Source: Deltaproteobacteria bacterium (lineage in GTDB: Bacteria; Desulfobacterota; Deferrisomatia; Deferrisomatales; JACRMM01). Taken from it: DNA of 64,000 nucleotides. The stretch is from the NCBI GenBank assembly GCA_016214985.1, contig JACRMM010000030.1, forward strand, positions 62,001-126,000, in the 5' to 3' direction. Positions 45,181 to 54,211 of the stretch are shown here, in pieces (position 1 is the first letter of the stretch; each line of letters starts with the position of its first letter). The translations under genes and the position numbers were made by a program. The notes under the pieces were generated by a model, which did not search any database, was not told where the DNA came from, and was given only the letters and a program-made list of their open reading frames with translations.

Positions 45181-45624
45181 TCAGGTGCCCGAACCCAGCA
45201 CGCCGAGCCGTTCGATGTTGACCCCGGCGAGCGCCCTCATCGGGCAGGCGGTCTCGCACTGCCCGCAGGCGGCGCACTTCTCGGGCAGGAACGCAACCTC
45301 CATGGAGACCGCGTCGACCCGGAGCGCTCCGGTGCGGCACACCGCCGTGCAGGCGCCGCAGTGGACGCACCGGTCGTCGTCGCGGCTGATGTTCTCGGCG
45401 ATCGAGGTCACCTCAACTCCCGCGTCCTCCAGGTAGGCCACGCCCCGCGCCACGGCCTCCGGCGAACCGGTGAGCTCGAGGATCAGCCGGCCCTCCCGCC
45501 GGGGGAAGATCTTCGCCTCCAGGATGTTGAAGACGAGGTCGAACTCCCGCGCCAGGCGGTAGATCACGGGCTGGTACATGACCTCGGGGTTGAAGATGAG
45601 CAGCACGTTCTTCGACATGTCCAT
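45181..45624 (-). CDS. NIL-domain 4Fe-4S ferredoxin-like protein (homocysteine pathway type)
   Basis: NIL-type fold region plus CVHCGACTAVCRTGAL and CAACGQCETACPMRAL. Confidence 0.88.
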   Translation of the reverse strand: MDMSKNVLLIFNPEVMYQPVIYRLAREFDLVFNILEAKIFPRREGRLILELTGSPEAVARGVAYLEDAGVEVTSIAENISRDDDRCVHCGACTAVCRTGALRVDAVSMEVAFLPEKCAACGQCETACPMRALAGVNIERLGVLGSGT

Positions 45625-45721
45625 GGGGCTCCCTTCGATCGCCGCTGTCCGGTGTCCGCCTTCCGCTCTCAGCCAGGGACCTTGCAACCGTCTGTCGAGG
45701 ACCTGAGTCCTCCCGGCGGGT

Positions 45722-46528
45722 TCATGAGGGATCGCCGAGTGCTGACTGCGGATGGCCAATCTCCACAAACTCCACGTCGCCCCGCGCCGCCATCCGGTCC
45801 CCCAGGATCGCGACCGCCCCCCGAACCCCTGGGACGGCCAGGGCCCAGTCCACCGCCGCCTCCAGATCGCCGGGACCCTGGATGCGGTTTCCGAGGGCGG
45901 TGGCCATCGCGTCGGCCAGGGCCGCGTCCGCCGCGAGCACGATCGCGGCGTCCGCACAGCCGAACGAGAGGCTCGGTCCCACGGTACCCGAGGAGGTGCA
46001 CAGACCCAGGGGTGTGCGCTCCGCAGTGACGCGAAGGCCGAGCCGCCCGGAAAAAGGGGAGGCCCCGGCGAAGACACCCGCGACCGCCTCCTCCTCGAGA
46101 TCCAGGTAGAGGTCTCCGCCGTTCTCGACCAGTACCTCTGCGGCGTGCCGCCGGAGCTCCTCGCCCACCGTCTGGGCGATGGCGCCGGCCACGGCCGCCA
46201 TGGGGCCGACCTCCGCGGTCCGGGCGGCCCGGTACATGCGCTCGAGCAGCGCAGGCAAAGGCTCCGCCGGCAGGGGCAGTGGCCGGAGCGCCGTAGCGAA
46301 GGCTGGGTGCCTCTCGATGTGGGCGTCGAGCAGACCGCGCGCGGCCAGGGCCGCGGTGAGCGCCTCGGCCGACAGATCCCGGTCGGCGAGCAGGTAGAGG
46401 TCGGTGGTCTCGACGCAGGCTCGAAACGGGACGCGCCGGCCTCCGGTCGCCTCGAAGCGGCGGTAGGTCCGTTCTGTGTAGCCCAGGGCGCCAGGCAGAC
46501 CCGGCGTGTGCCGGGCGTCCCCGCTCAT
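45722..46528 (-). CDS. UPF0280 (ApbE-related) family protein
   Basis: YTERTYRRFEATGGRRVPFRACVETTDLYLLADRDL; MAAVAGAIAQTVGEEL; VENGGDLYLDLE. Confidence 0.87.
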   Translation of the reverse strand: MSGDARHTPGLPGALGYTERTYRRFEATGGRRVPFRACVETTDLYLLADRDLSAEALTAALAARGLLDAHIERHPAFATALRPLPLPAEPLPALLERMYRAARTAEVGPMAAVAGAIAQTVGEELRRHAAEVLVENGGDLYLDLEEEAVAGVFAGASPFSGRLGLRVTAERTPLGLCTSSGTVGPSLSFGCADAAIVLAADAALADAMATALGNRIQGPGDLEAAVDWALAVPGVRGAVAILGDRMAARGDVEFVEIGHPQSALGDPS

Positions 46529-46743
46529 GCCGTCCTCCCTATAAAGAAACTCCCGTCCTGTCAGAGCGGTCGGATGCCCCGCCGCTCCACGGGACGATCC
46601 TTGGGCATCTGAGGCGTCTTGCGGCGGCACGAATGGGCTGACGCGCCGTCGCACGCCCCGTGCCGGAATCGCGTCTCGCTCCGCTCTGGGGCACCCGACC
46701 GCTCGCGTTTCGTCCTTCGGGATGACCGGAGGTCATGGGCAAC

Positions 46744-47928
46744 TCAGTCGGGTCGCGGGACCGTGGGCAGCGGTTCCTGGGGGGCGCCGAGGGTGAACTG
46801 GCCGGCCTGGATCCACGACTTCAACAGACCTGCGATCTCCCGGGCTCGCGGCAGGCTCGACAGGGGCGTCGCCGGGACCTCCTTCCCGCCGACGACCACG
46901 GTGCCCGCCACCAGGTCCGCGTAGCTCACGTCGGCGAGGGGTTTGGGCTCGCCCCTCGGGTAGTCGGACCCGTAGTCGATGACGGGGCAGGTGATCTCCC
47001 GGTTGGAGACGCCGGTGAACCAGGCGAGCTCCTCGTTCAGGATCGGGATCGGGACTCCCACGCCCACCATGAGGCTCGTCCCGTACCCCACCAGGCTCGC
47101 GCCCCGCAGGAAACGCGGCGACATCTGCTTGAGGTCGCCGGTGAGCATGAGCGTCCCGGCGCCGCCCGTGGGGACGCCGCGGGCGTTTCTCGGGGTGGCC
47201 GGTGCGTGCTGGGTTCCGGCCCAGGAGACGACGCCGACGCCGCCGCCGAGGAAGATACGGGTGCCGGTGCCCAGGGTCCAGTAGTAGGGGTCGTTCAGGA
47301 GAGGGGAGAGCTCGCCGGCCGAGGAGTACGTAGCGTTCGCCATCCGCGGCCGCAGCACGCCCATGTACGTGTAGATGGTCCGGTCCGAGAGGTTCACGGC
47401 GCAGTTGTAGTTCTGGTAGGCGTTGCGCGGGTTGTGGAGCACGGCGTCGCGGAGGTCGGCCAGGCCCATCTCGGCCTGGTGCTCGCGCAGGGGGTAGCAG
47501 TCGGTGCCGTAGGAGACTGCCTTGAGGGATACCTTCCGGCCGGTGACGAGGTCCTCGATCACATGGCCGCCGCCGTACTCGAAGCGGCCGGGGTGGACCT
47601 TGTTCAGCGGGTCGTCCTCACGGACCTGGGTGGCGCCGATGTAGCAGTCCACGGCGGCCACGCCGGCGTACGCCTCGACGTCGTTGAGCCAGACCTTCGA
47701 GGCCTTCATCCGCGGCTTGGTGTGGCCGAAGTTGAGGAACGCGCCCGAGGAGCACATCGTGCCGAACGTGCCGGTCGTGACCACGTCCACCCGGCGCGCC
47801 GCGGCCTTGGGGCCTTCGTCGGCCACCACCCCGATCATCTCCTCCGCGGTCACGACCACGGCCTTGCCGGCGCGGATCCGCGCGTTGATCTCGTCGATGG
47901 ACTTGGTGACGGGGGGCTGCGCGGACAT
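46744..47928 (-). CDS. DUF39 homocysteine biosynthesis protein
   Basis: SIDEINARIRAGKAVVVTAEEM; TTGTFGTMCSSGAFLNFGHTKPRMKA; NAYQNYNCAVN; VGVGVPIPILNEE. Confidence 0.9.
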   Translation of the reverse strand: MSAQPPVTKSIDEINARIRAGKAVVVTAEEMIGVVADEGPKAAARRVDVVTTGTFGTMCSSGAFLNFGHTKPRMKASKVWLNDVEAYAGVAAVDCYIGATQVREDDPLNKVHPGRFEYGGGHVIEDLVTGRKVSLKAVSYGTDCYPLREHQAEMGLADLRDAVLHNPRNAYQNYNCAVNLSDRTIYTYMGVLRPRMANATYSSAGELSPLLNDPYYWTLGTGTRIFLGGGVGVVSWAGTQHAPATPRNARGVPTGGAGTLMLTGDLKQMSPRFLRGASLVGYGTSLMVGVGVPIPILNEELAWFTGVSNREITCPVIDYGSDYPRGEPKPLADVSYADLVAGTVVVGGKEVPATPLSSLPRAREIAGLLKSWIQAGQFTLGAPQEPLPTVPRPD

Positions 47929-48252
47929 GGACTCTCCGACGGAAGAGGGAACGGCCCGGAGGCGGACGGGCAAAGCGTACCGAGGATGGCGGGAAGGGAA
48001 AAGGAAAAACGCCGCCGTGCTCCTTCGCGCAACGTCTCGTTCCGGGGAGGTCGCCGGCCGACGTCCTGGGGGCGCCCGAGAACCTCGTTGAAGATGTCGG
48101 GGCGTGCTGGTAGCATCCGGGCCCGCGCGGCGGGGTTTCGGCCCCCGTGCCGGATGCCCGGTCCTCGGGCCTGCCCGGCGGAGAACCGCGCCCGGCTCGC
48201 CCGCCGGTCCCGTCGACTCCAACCCTGCGGCTCGACGCAGACGGGGGATCCC

Positions 48253-48903
48253 ATGTGGTCGCCGCCCCGGTTCCCGAGGTTCACGTTGGCGCTGGCCGGA
48301 GGTGCCCTCCTCGCGGTCGCGGGTGGGTTCGCCCCGGACGCGCGAGCGGACAACAGCAACTGGGTCTCGGAGATGTACCGAGGCGAGGATGCCGTCGGGG
48401 CCAAGGCGGACTTCAGCCTCCTCGCCGGGGCTCGACTGCTCAACTCGCGCGACTGGAAGCCCGTGGAGAAGCAGCCGCAGGTCGGCTTCGATGCTGACTA
48501 CGACGGCGGCGACTGGCCCGTCGCCCTGTGCGGATCCGTTCTGTTCTCGACGGCGAGCGGTTCGACGACCGGCGTGGACGTGACGGCACGGACCTACGAG
48601 TTGCAGCTGGGCCTGCGAAAGATCTGGAGGCCGCTCAAGAGACTGCGGCCTTACATCGGCGCAGGCGGTTCGATGCTGTGGGTCTCCTACAAGATCGACG
48701 GGGGCATCGTCGGGACCGGCTCCGACAGCCAGTATGGCTTCGGTTACTGGGCCGGAACGGGCGCGTTCTTCCGGGTGGGACGATCGTGGCAGGTGGGGGC
48801 CGACGCCCGGTGGTCCCAAGTGAACCTCGACGTCACCAACAGCAGTGCCAACGCGGGTGGACTCCAACTCGGCGTCGCGGCCGGGTACCACTGGTCCGAG
48901 TAG
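48253..48903 (+). CDS. Outer-membrane beta-barrel-like protein
   Basis: Signal peptide ending ARAD; alternating beta pattern; RPYIGAGGSMLWVSYKIDG; C-terminal GVAAGYHWSE. Confidence 0.7.
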   Translation: MWSPPRFPRFTLALAGGALLAVAGGFAPDARADNSNWVSEMYRGEDAVGAKADFSLLAGARLLNSRDWKPVEKQPQVGFDADYDGGDWPVALCGSVLFSTASGSTTGVDVTARTYELQLGLRKIWRPLKRLRPYIGAGGSMLWVSYKIDGGIVGTGSDSQYGFGYWAGTGAFFRVGRSWQVGADARWSQVNLDVTNSSANAGGLQLGVAAGYHWSE

Positions 48904-48946
48904 TGCGCGGCGGGGGTTCGCCCCGGGGCCGAGCGGGAGGTGAGGG

Positions 48947-50863
48947 ATGAGAACCAGCGGCTGTGTGATCGGTCAGAGGGTCTTGCGGGCCTGCGCGGCG
49001 GCCGTCTTGGGCGCGCTCTGGTTCGGAGCGCCGCCCTTGGCCCGGGCGGAGGAAGCCACGGCCGTCCTCACCGCCGAGCAGCAGAGCGACTTCGCGGCCC
49101 TCTCCGTGGAACTCGGAGCCAGCGGCGAGGCGCCGCAGCTCTGGCTCGACGACGTCTCCGGAACCCCGCGGCGACTGCTCCTTCGCACGCCCGCCCGCGT
49201 GCAGGGGGGCGTGCGCGGTGAGGACCGGTCCCCGGCGAGCGAGCGCCGGGCGCGAGAGTTCCTGTCGGACCATCGCCGCCTCTTTCGACTGACCGATCCG
49301 GACGCGGAGCTGCGCCTCGTGAAGGCCCAGGTGGACGAGGCGTCGCTGTCCCACCTGCGCTTCGAGCAGCGCTACCGGGGCGTGCCGTTCTGGGCCCGGG
49401 AGGTGATCGTTCACCTCGACGCGCAGGGGCTCGTCTACCTGGTGCAGGGCCAGACCGTTCCGACCCCGGAGGGGCTCGACGTCGTCCCCGTGATCACGGC
49501 CGCCGCCGCGGTGGAGGCGGCATGCGACCATCTGGGCCTCGGTGGGGCTCCCCTCGCAGAAGAACCCGGCGTCGACCTCGTCTTCTTTGTCACCGAGCGT
49601 GGGACACCGAGCCTCGCCTACCGGATCGAGGTCGTCCCCGGGCCGGCCCAGAGCTGGACCTTCTTCGTCGACGCGGGAACCGGAGCCGTCCTGAAGCAGC
49701 TCACCAATCTGCGCTACGGGCAGATGGTGCCGGCGAGCGGTCTGGACCTGGGGGGCCGGCTCGTCACCTTTCGAGCGTGGCTGGACGACGGCGTGTACTA
49801 CCTCCTGGACCCCACGCGCCCCCGCACCGACACCCCGGACGAGGATCCTCTCGGCACGGCGGCGTCGGCCGTGGGGACGGGCTTCCTGGTGGTCGGCGAC
49901 GCCGGCAACAAGCTGGACGACAGCGCGGTGACCATTGCCAGGAGCGAGTCGGCGTCCGGCCCCTGGGATCCGGCGGCGGTGAGTGCGATGGTCAGCCTCG
50001 CGCGTGTCAGCGACTACTTCCTGCGCACCTTTGGTCGCGCAGGGTACGACGGCGCCGGGATGAGCATCCGCGCCGCGGTGCACTTTGGCGACGCATACGC
50101 GAACGCTTTCTGGAACTCGAAGAGCCAGTTTCTGAACTTCGGCGACGGCGACGCGACGTTCCTGGAGAACCCGGCGGGCTGCCTCGACGTCGTGGCCCAT
50201 GAGTTCGCTCACGCGGTCACCGAGCACTCGACGAACCTGGTCTACGAGGGGCAGAGCGGCGCCCTGAACGAGTCGTACTCCGACTTCTTCGCGGCCATGG
50301 TCGACCGGGACGACTGGACGATGGGCGAGGGCTGTGTGCTCGTGGAGCCCGGGTTCGTGCGGGACATGGCCGATCCCCATCGCAGCCTCGGCTGGCAGCC
50401 CGCGAAGCTCGACGAGTACCAGAGGAGCCGGAACGACGAGGAGGGCGACTGGGGAGGGGTCCACGCGAACAGCGGGATCTCCAACCGCGCCGGGTACCTC
50501 CTCGCCCAGGGGCTTGCGAGCGGCGGGAGCGACGGAAGAGACAGGGCCGAGAAGATCGTGTTCAAGGGGCTGACCGACTACCTCACGCCGGCCGCGACCT
50601 TCCTCGATGCCCGAAACGCCTGGGCCCAGGCGGCGGGCGACCTCTACGGCCCGGCGGAGGTCGCGGTGGCGAACGCGGCCTGGGAAGCGGTCAACGTCCG
50701 GGACGTCGCTCCCCTGGGGAAGATGTGGGGGGGTGCGGGGACCGGCGCGGGAGTCGGCTCCTGCTTCGTCACGGTCCTGGGCGCCGGTCGCATCGACCCA
50801 CGGATTCCCCTTGCGCTCGACGTGGCCGCCGCGGCCTTCTTCCTCGGCCGCCGCAGGACCTGA
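48947..50863 (+). CDS. M4-family (thermolysin-like) metallopeptidase with FTP/PepSY propeptide
   Basis: VVAHEFAHAVTEHSTNLVYEGQSGALNESYSDFFAAM; C-terminal CFVTVLGAGR...RRRT anchor-like tail. Confidence 0.93.
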   Translation: MRTSGCVIGQRVLRACAAAVLGALWFGAPPLARAEEATAVLTAEQQSDFAALSVELGASGEAPQLWLDDVSGTPRRLLLRTPARVQGGVRGEDRSPASERRAREFLSDHRRLFRLTDPDAELRLVKAQVDEASLSHLRFEQRYRGVPFWAREVIVHLDAQGLVYLVQGQTVPTPEGLDVVPVITAAAAVEAACDHLGLGGAPLAEEPGVDLVFFVTERGTPSLAYRIEVVPGPAQSWTFFVDAGTGAVLKQLTNLRYGQMVPASGLDLGGRLVTFRAWLDDGVYYLLDPTRPRTDTPDEDPLGTAASAVGTGFLVVGDAGNKLDDSAVTIARSESASGPWDPAAVSAMVSLARVSDYFLRTFGRAGYDGAGMSIRAAVHFGDAYANAFWNSKSQFLNFGDGDATFLENPAGCLDVVAHEFAHAVTEHSTNLVYEGQSGALNESYSDFFAAMVDRDDWTMGEGCVLVEPGFVRDMADPHRSLGWQPAKLDEYQRSRNDEEGDWGGVHANSGISNRAGYLLAQGLASGGSDGRDRAEKIVFKGLTDYLTPAATFLDARNAWAQAAGDLYGPAEVAVANAAWEAVNVRDVAPLGKMWGGAGTGAGVGSCFVTVLGAGRIDPRIPLALDVAAAAFFLGRRRT

Positions 50864-50921
50864 CGCGCCGCCGGTCCTGCGGTCGAACGGCGGGCGGCCG
50901 GCTCCGCCGGAGGGCCTCGGG

Positions 50922-51299
50922 CTACGTCATGGAGTGGAGGCCCACCCGGTTGCCCTCGCGGTCCGCGAAGTGGGCGATGAAGCCGTACTCCCCGATGCTC
51001 GTCCTGGGCATGAGGGTCCGGCCGCCGTTGGCGCTCACCCGCTCGAGGACTCCTTCGATCCCCTCCACGCTGAAGTAGATGTTCGTCCCGGTCGTCGACG
51101 GGACGTAGCCCTCTCCCTTGACGAGGCTTCCCGCCGCGCCCGGCGCGCCCTCGGCCATCGGAAACCAAGCCATCTGCAGCGGCCCCATGCCCTCCTCGGT
51201 GAGGGCGATCCCGAAGACCCCCTCGTAGAACTGCGTGGCACGGTCGAGGTCGACGACTGCGATCTCGAACCAGTTCACCGGATTCGTTGGTTTGTCCAT
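50922..51299 (-). CDS. VOC-family (glyoxalase-like) protein
   Basis: NPVNWFEIAVVDLDRATQFYEGVFG; TNIYFSVEGIEGVLERVSANGG; FADREGNRVGLHS. Confidence 0.9.
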   Translation of the reverse strand: MDKPTNPVNWFEIAVVDLDRATQFYEGVFGIALTEEGMGPLQMAWFPMAEGAPGAAGSLVKGEGYVPSTTGTNIYFSVEGIEGVLERVSANGGRTLMPRTSIGEYGFIAHFADREGNRVGLHSMT

Positions 51300-51523
51300 G
51301 ACCGCCTCCTTCTTTTCGCTTCTTCCTGCCTCCCCTCGACGCCGCATGCGCCGGGGCAAGAACCTAAGGCGCTGACCGGCGCCGGGCAACGCAGCGGTGT
51401 GGACGCTCCGCCGGAGTTCCAGGGTCGCCTTGTGTTCGACCCCCGGGGCGCTACCCTGGGCCACGGTCCTGCCCCCCGGCCGGTGCGCGGCATTTCCCTT
51501 CCGACCCTTCTTGAGGACTCCGC

Positions 51524-52939
51524 ATGACTCGCCCGATCAGCTTCTATCAGCAGGTCAACCGCAGCTTCGACCGCGCGGCCGCGTACTTCGACCATGATCC
51601 GTCGCTTCTCAAGCAGATCCGGGGCTGCAACAGCGTCTACCACGTGAACTTCCCGATCCGCCGGGACGACGGCTCCATCGAGGTGATCCAGGCGTGGCGG
51701 GTCGAGCACAGCCACCACAAGCTCCCCACCAAGGGGGGGATCCGCTTCAGCATGGCCGTTAACCGGGACGAGGTCATGGCCCTGGCCGCGCTCATGACCT
51801 ACAAGTGCGCGCTCATGGACCTGCCCTTCGGCGGCGCGAAGGGCGGGGTGCGGATCTCGCGGCAGAGCTACTCGGAAGCCGAACTGGAGCGCATCACCCG
51901 CCGCTACACCTACGAGCTCGTGAAGAAGAACTTCATCGGCCCGGGCCTGGACGTGGTGGCGCCGGACTTTGGCACCGGGCCTCGGGAGATGGCGTGGATC
52001 GCCGACGCTTACAGCTCTCTGGTCCCGGACAAGCTCAACGCCCTGGCCTGCGTGACCGGCAAGCCCGTGGGCATCGGCGGTGTGCGGGGACGGGTTGAGG
52101 CGACCGGTCGAGGCGTGGTGTTCGGGATCCGGGAAGCCTGCTCCGTGGCGGAGGATCTCCGGCCCCTGGGCCTCGATCCCGGCCTGGAGGGGAAGAGGGT
52201 CGTGGTCCAGGGGTTGGGCAACGTCGGGTACCACGCGGCGAAGTTCCTCCAGGAGGCGGGCGCCGTGCTCGTGGGGCTCGCCGAGTACGAAGGCGCGATC
52301 CATGACCCCAAGGGGCTCGACCTCGAGAAGGTCGTCGCGCACCGCAGGGAGACCGGGTCGATCCTGGGCTTCTCCGGCGCGGCCGACCTCCCGAGCAGCC
52401 AGGACGCCCTGACCCTGGAGTGCGACATCCTGGTGCCCGCAGCCCTGGAGAACCAGATCACGCACGAGAACGCGCCGGGGATCCGCGCGAAGATCGTCGC
52501 TGAGGCGGCCAACGGCCCCACCACGGCCGACGCGGAGGAGATCCTGCGCGACCGGGGGATCCTGATCCTTCCGGACGTCTACCTGAACGCGGGCGGCGTG
52601 ACCGTCTCCTACTTCGAGTGGCTCAAGGACCTCTCCCACGTGCGCTTCGGGAGGATGGACAAACGCTTCGAGGAGGGCGTACACCGGGGGTTCCTGCAGG
52701 CCATCGAGAAGCTCACCGACCGCCGCTTCACCCCGGCCGAGGCCGCGGCCCTCACCCATGGGCCGGACGAGGAGTCGCTCGTGAATTCGGGGCTCGAGGA
52801 GACCATGGTCTCGGCCTACCACGAGCTCCGCGAGACCCGAAACCGCCTCGGGGCCGTGGTCGATCTGCGCACCGCTGCATTCGTCGACGCGATCGACAAG
52901 ATCGCGAGGTCCTATCTCGAGATGGGCATCTGGCCCTGA
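51524..52939 (+). CDS. gdhA: Glu/Leu/Phe/Val-family amino acid dehydrogenase (glutamate dehydrogenase)
   Basis: LPTKGGIRFSMAVNRDEVMALAALMTYKCALMDLPFGGAKGGVRI; VVQGLGNVGYHAAKFL. Confidence 0.94.
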   Translation: MTRPISFYQQVNRSFDRAAAYFDHDPSLLKQIRGCNSVYHVNFPIRRDDGSIEVIQAWRVEHSHHKLPTKGGIRFSMAVNRDEVMALAALMTYKCALMDLPFGGAKGGVRISRQSYSEAELERITRRYTYELVKKNFIGPGLDVVAPDFGTGPREMAWIADAYSSLVPDKLNALACVTGKPVGIGGVRGRVEATGRGVVFGIREACSVAEDLRPLGLDPGLEGKRVVVQGLGNVGYHAAKFLQEAGAVLVGLAEYEGAIHDPKGLDLEKVVAHRRETGSILGFSGAADLPSSQDALTLECDILVPAALENQITHENAPGIRAKIVAEAANGPTTADAEEILRDRGILILPDVYLNAGGVTVSYFEWLKDLSHVRFGRMDKRFEEGVHRGFLQAIEKLTDRRFTPAEAAALTHGPDEESLVNSGLEETMVSAYHELRETRNRLGAVVDLRTAAFVDAIDKIARSYLEMGIWP

Positions 52940-53105
52940 GGGGCTGGCGCGAGTGCGCTCGTTCCCCCTCGCGGCGACGCTCGGGGGGTGCTGCCGTTTG
53001 ACCTGAACCCCGCTCGCTTCCCCCGCCGCGCCGCCACGACTCGGCCGACCGCTTGAACACCTCCCCAAATCCGGCGCGAAACCGCAGCTTCCTCCAAGTG
53101 TGAAG

Positions 53106-53139
53106 TAAGTTCCCTCCCTATGTTGGAAAATAAGTTCCC
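53106..53139. promoter_or_regulatory. Direct-repeat candidate activator site (TAAGTTCCC x2, 25 bp apart)
   Basis: TAAGTTCCC at 53106-53114 and 53131-53139, 86-119 bp upstream of the sigma54 element. Confidence 0.35.
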
Positions 53140-53224
53140 AACCAGCGGACGTCGTCGGACGGGCCAGGAAAAGGGGGGGCGATAAACCGGGCGTTTCGAG
53201 CGGCAATCTGGACGAGAGGGTTAC

Positions 53225-53240
53225 TGGCATGGCGGTTGCA
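53225..53240 (+). promoter_or_regulatory. Sigma54 (RpoN) -24/-12 promoter
   Basis: TGGCATGGCGGTTGCA: GG-N10-GC with near-consensus flanks, 68 nt upstream of the PEP-CTERM ATG. Confidence 0.7.
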
Positions 53241-53307
53241 GCCCTGGTCAGACGGAATTTCCGGGGCCGTGCGCCGTCGGGCATCGGAGCGATCGAAAGG
53301 AGTCGAG

Positions 53308-53958
53308 ATGAGAGGCCGTTGGCTGTTCGCGGGTGCATTGGCCGTCCTCACGGGGTCGGCGAATCTGTCATTGGGTTCTTCTTTTGATATGACAGAACAA
53401 CCGCCTTGGAGCTACGTCGGGGGGGCTTATGTAGAGAGCGGACAGGCGGTGCTTACGACACCGGGATGGGAGACCGTCGCTCTCGATACTGTCATACCAG
53501 ACTGGGCCGGCTTCTTTACTTTTGATTTCAAAGTATCCGAGTGGTCGTCTGGCCTTTATTCAGAGGAAACACAGCAGTATTTTCCAAATTTCTTCGAGGT
53601 CACGTACTTAGATATTGAAGATGGGTCGTTCGATCGAACGTTCATCACTGCAGATCTGAATCCGGATACAACGGATCCAAGCGTTGGGCAGCCGAGGATC
53701 TTTCTCTACGACCCTTCGGTCACATACGAATCACTTGGCGACGATTGGTATCGGGTGACCGCAGACATCGCAGGGCTGTCGGGCCGAGAAGGCACGTTCT
53801 ATTTCGATCTATACGATAGGAATGATTTCTGGATCACCGAAGCTCGAGTTGCGAACGTGGAGATTGCACCGGTCCCCGAGCCGAGGAGCTTGGTTCTCCT
53901 GGGCACCGGCTTGCTGGGGCTGGCCCACGTAGCCCGGCGGAGGTCGGCTCGCGGGTAG
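53308..53958 (+). CDS. PEP-CTERM sorting-domain protein
   Basis: RBS then MRGRWLFAGALAVLTGSANLSLG signal; C-terminus VPEPRSLVLLGTGLLGLAHVARRRSARG. Confidence 0.9.
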   Translation: MRGRWLFAGALAVLTGSANLSLGSSFDMTEQPPWSYVGGAYVESGQAVLTTPGWETVALDTVIPDWAGFFTFDFKVSEWSSGLYSEETQQYFPNFFEVTYLDIEDGSFDRTFITADLNPDTTDPSVGQPRIFLYDPSVTYESLGDDWYRVTADIAGLSGREGTFYFDLYDRNDFWITEARVANVEIAPVPEPRSLVLLGTGLLGLAHVARRRSARG

Positions 53959-54118
53959 CTTCCGGTTGGGGGCGCGGGAAAACGGGCGGGGGGCATGAAT
54001 TCCACGGAGAAGAGAGCAGCCATGGACGGGGCGGGCCCTTGAGCCGTGTTCAGCGGTTCTTAGCGTCGTGGACGGACATGAGCGTGCTGGAGATCTGGGG
54101 TCGATTCTTCTGACCGAC

Positions 54119-54152
54119 CGGACGGGCCGATGTGGTTCGTCCGTTTTCTTTT
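54119..54152 (+). terminator. Terminator-like hairpin with T-rich tail
   Basis: CGGACG ... CGTCCG followed by TTTTCTTTT. Confidence 0.55.
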
Positions 54153-54211
54153 CTGGCGTGTCTGATTCGCACGAGTGTGTCGAGGGTCCACCCGACGAGA
54201 GAGGTGAGACG

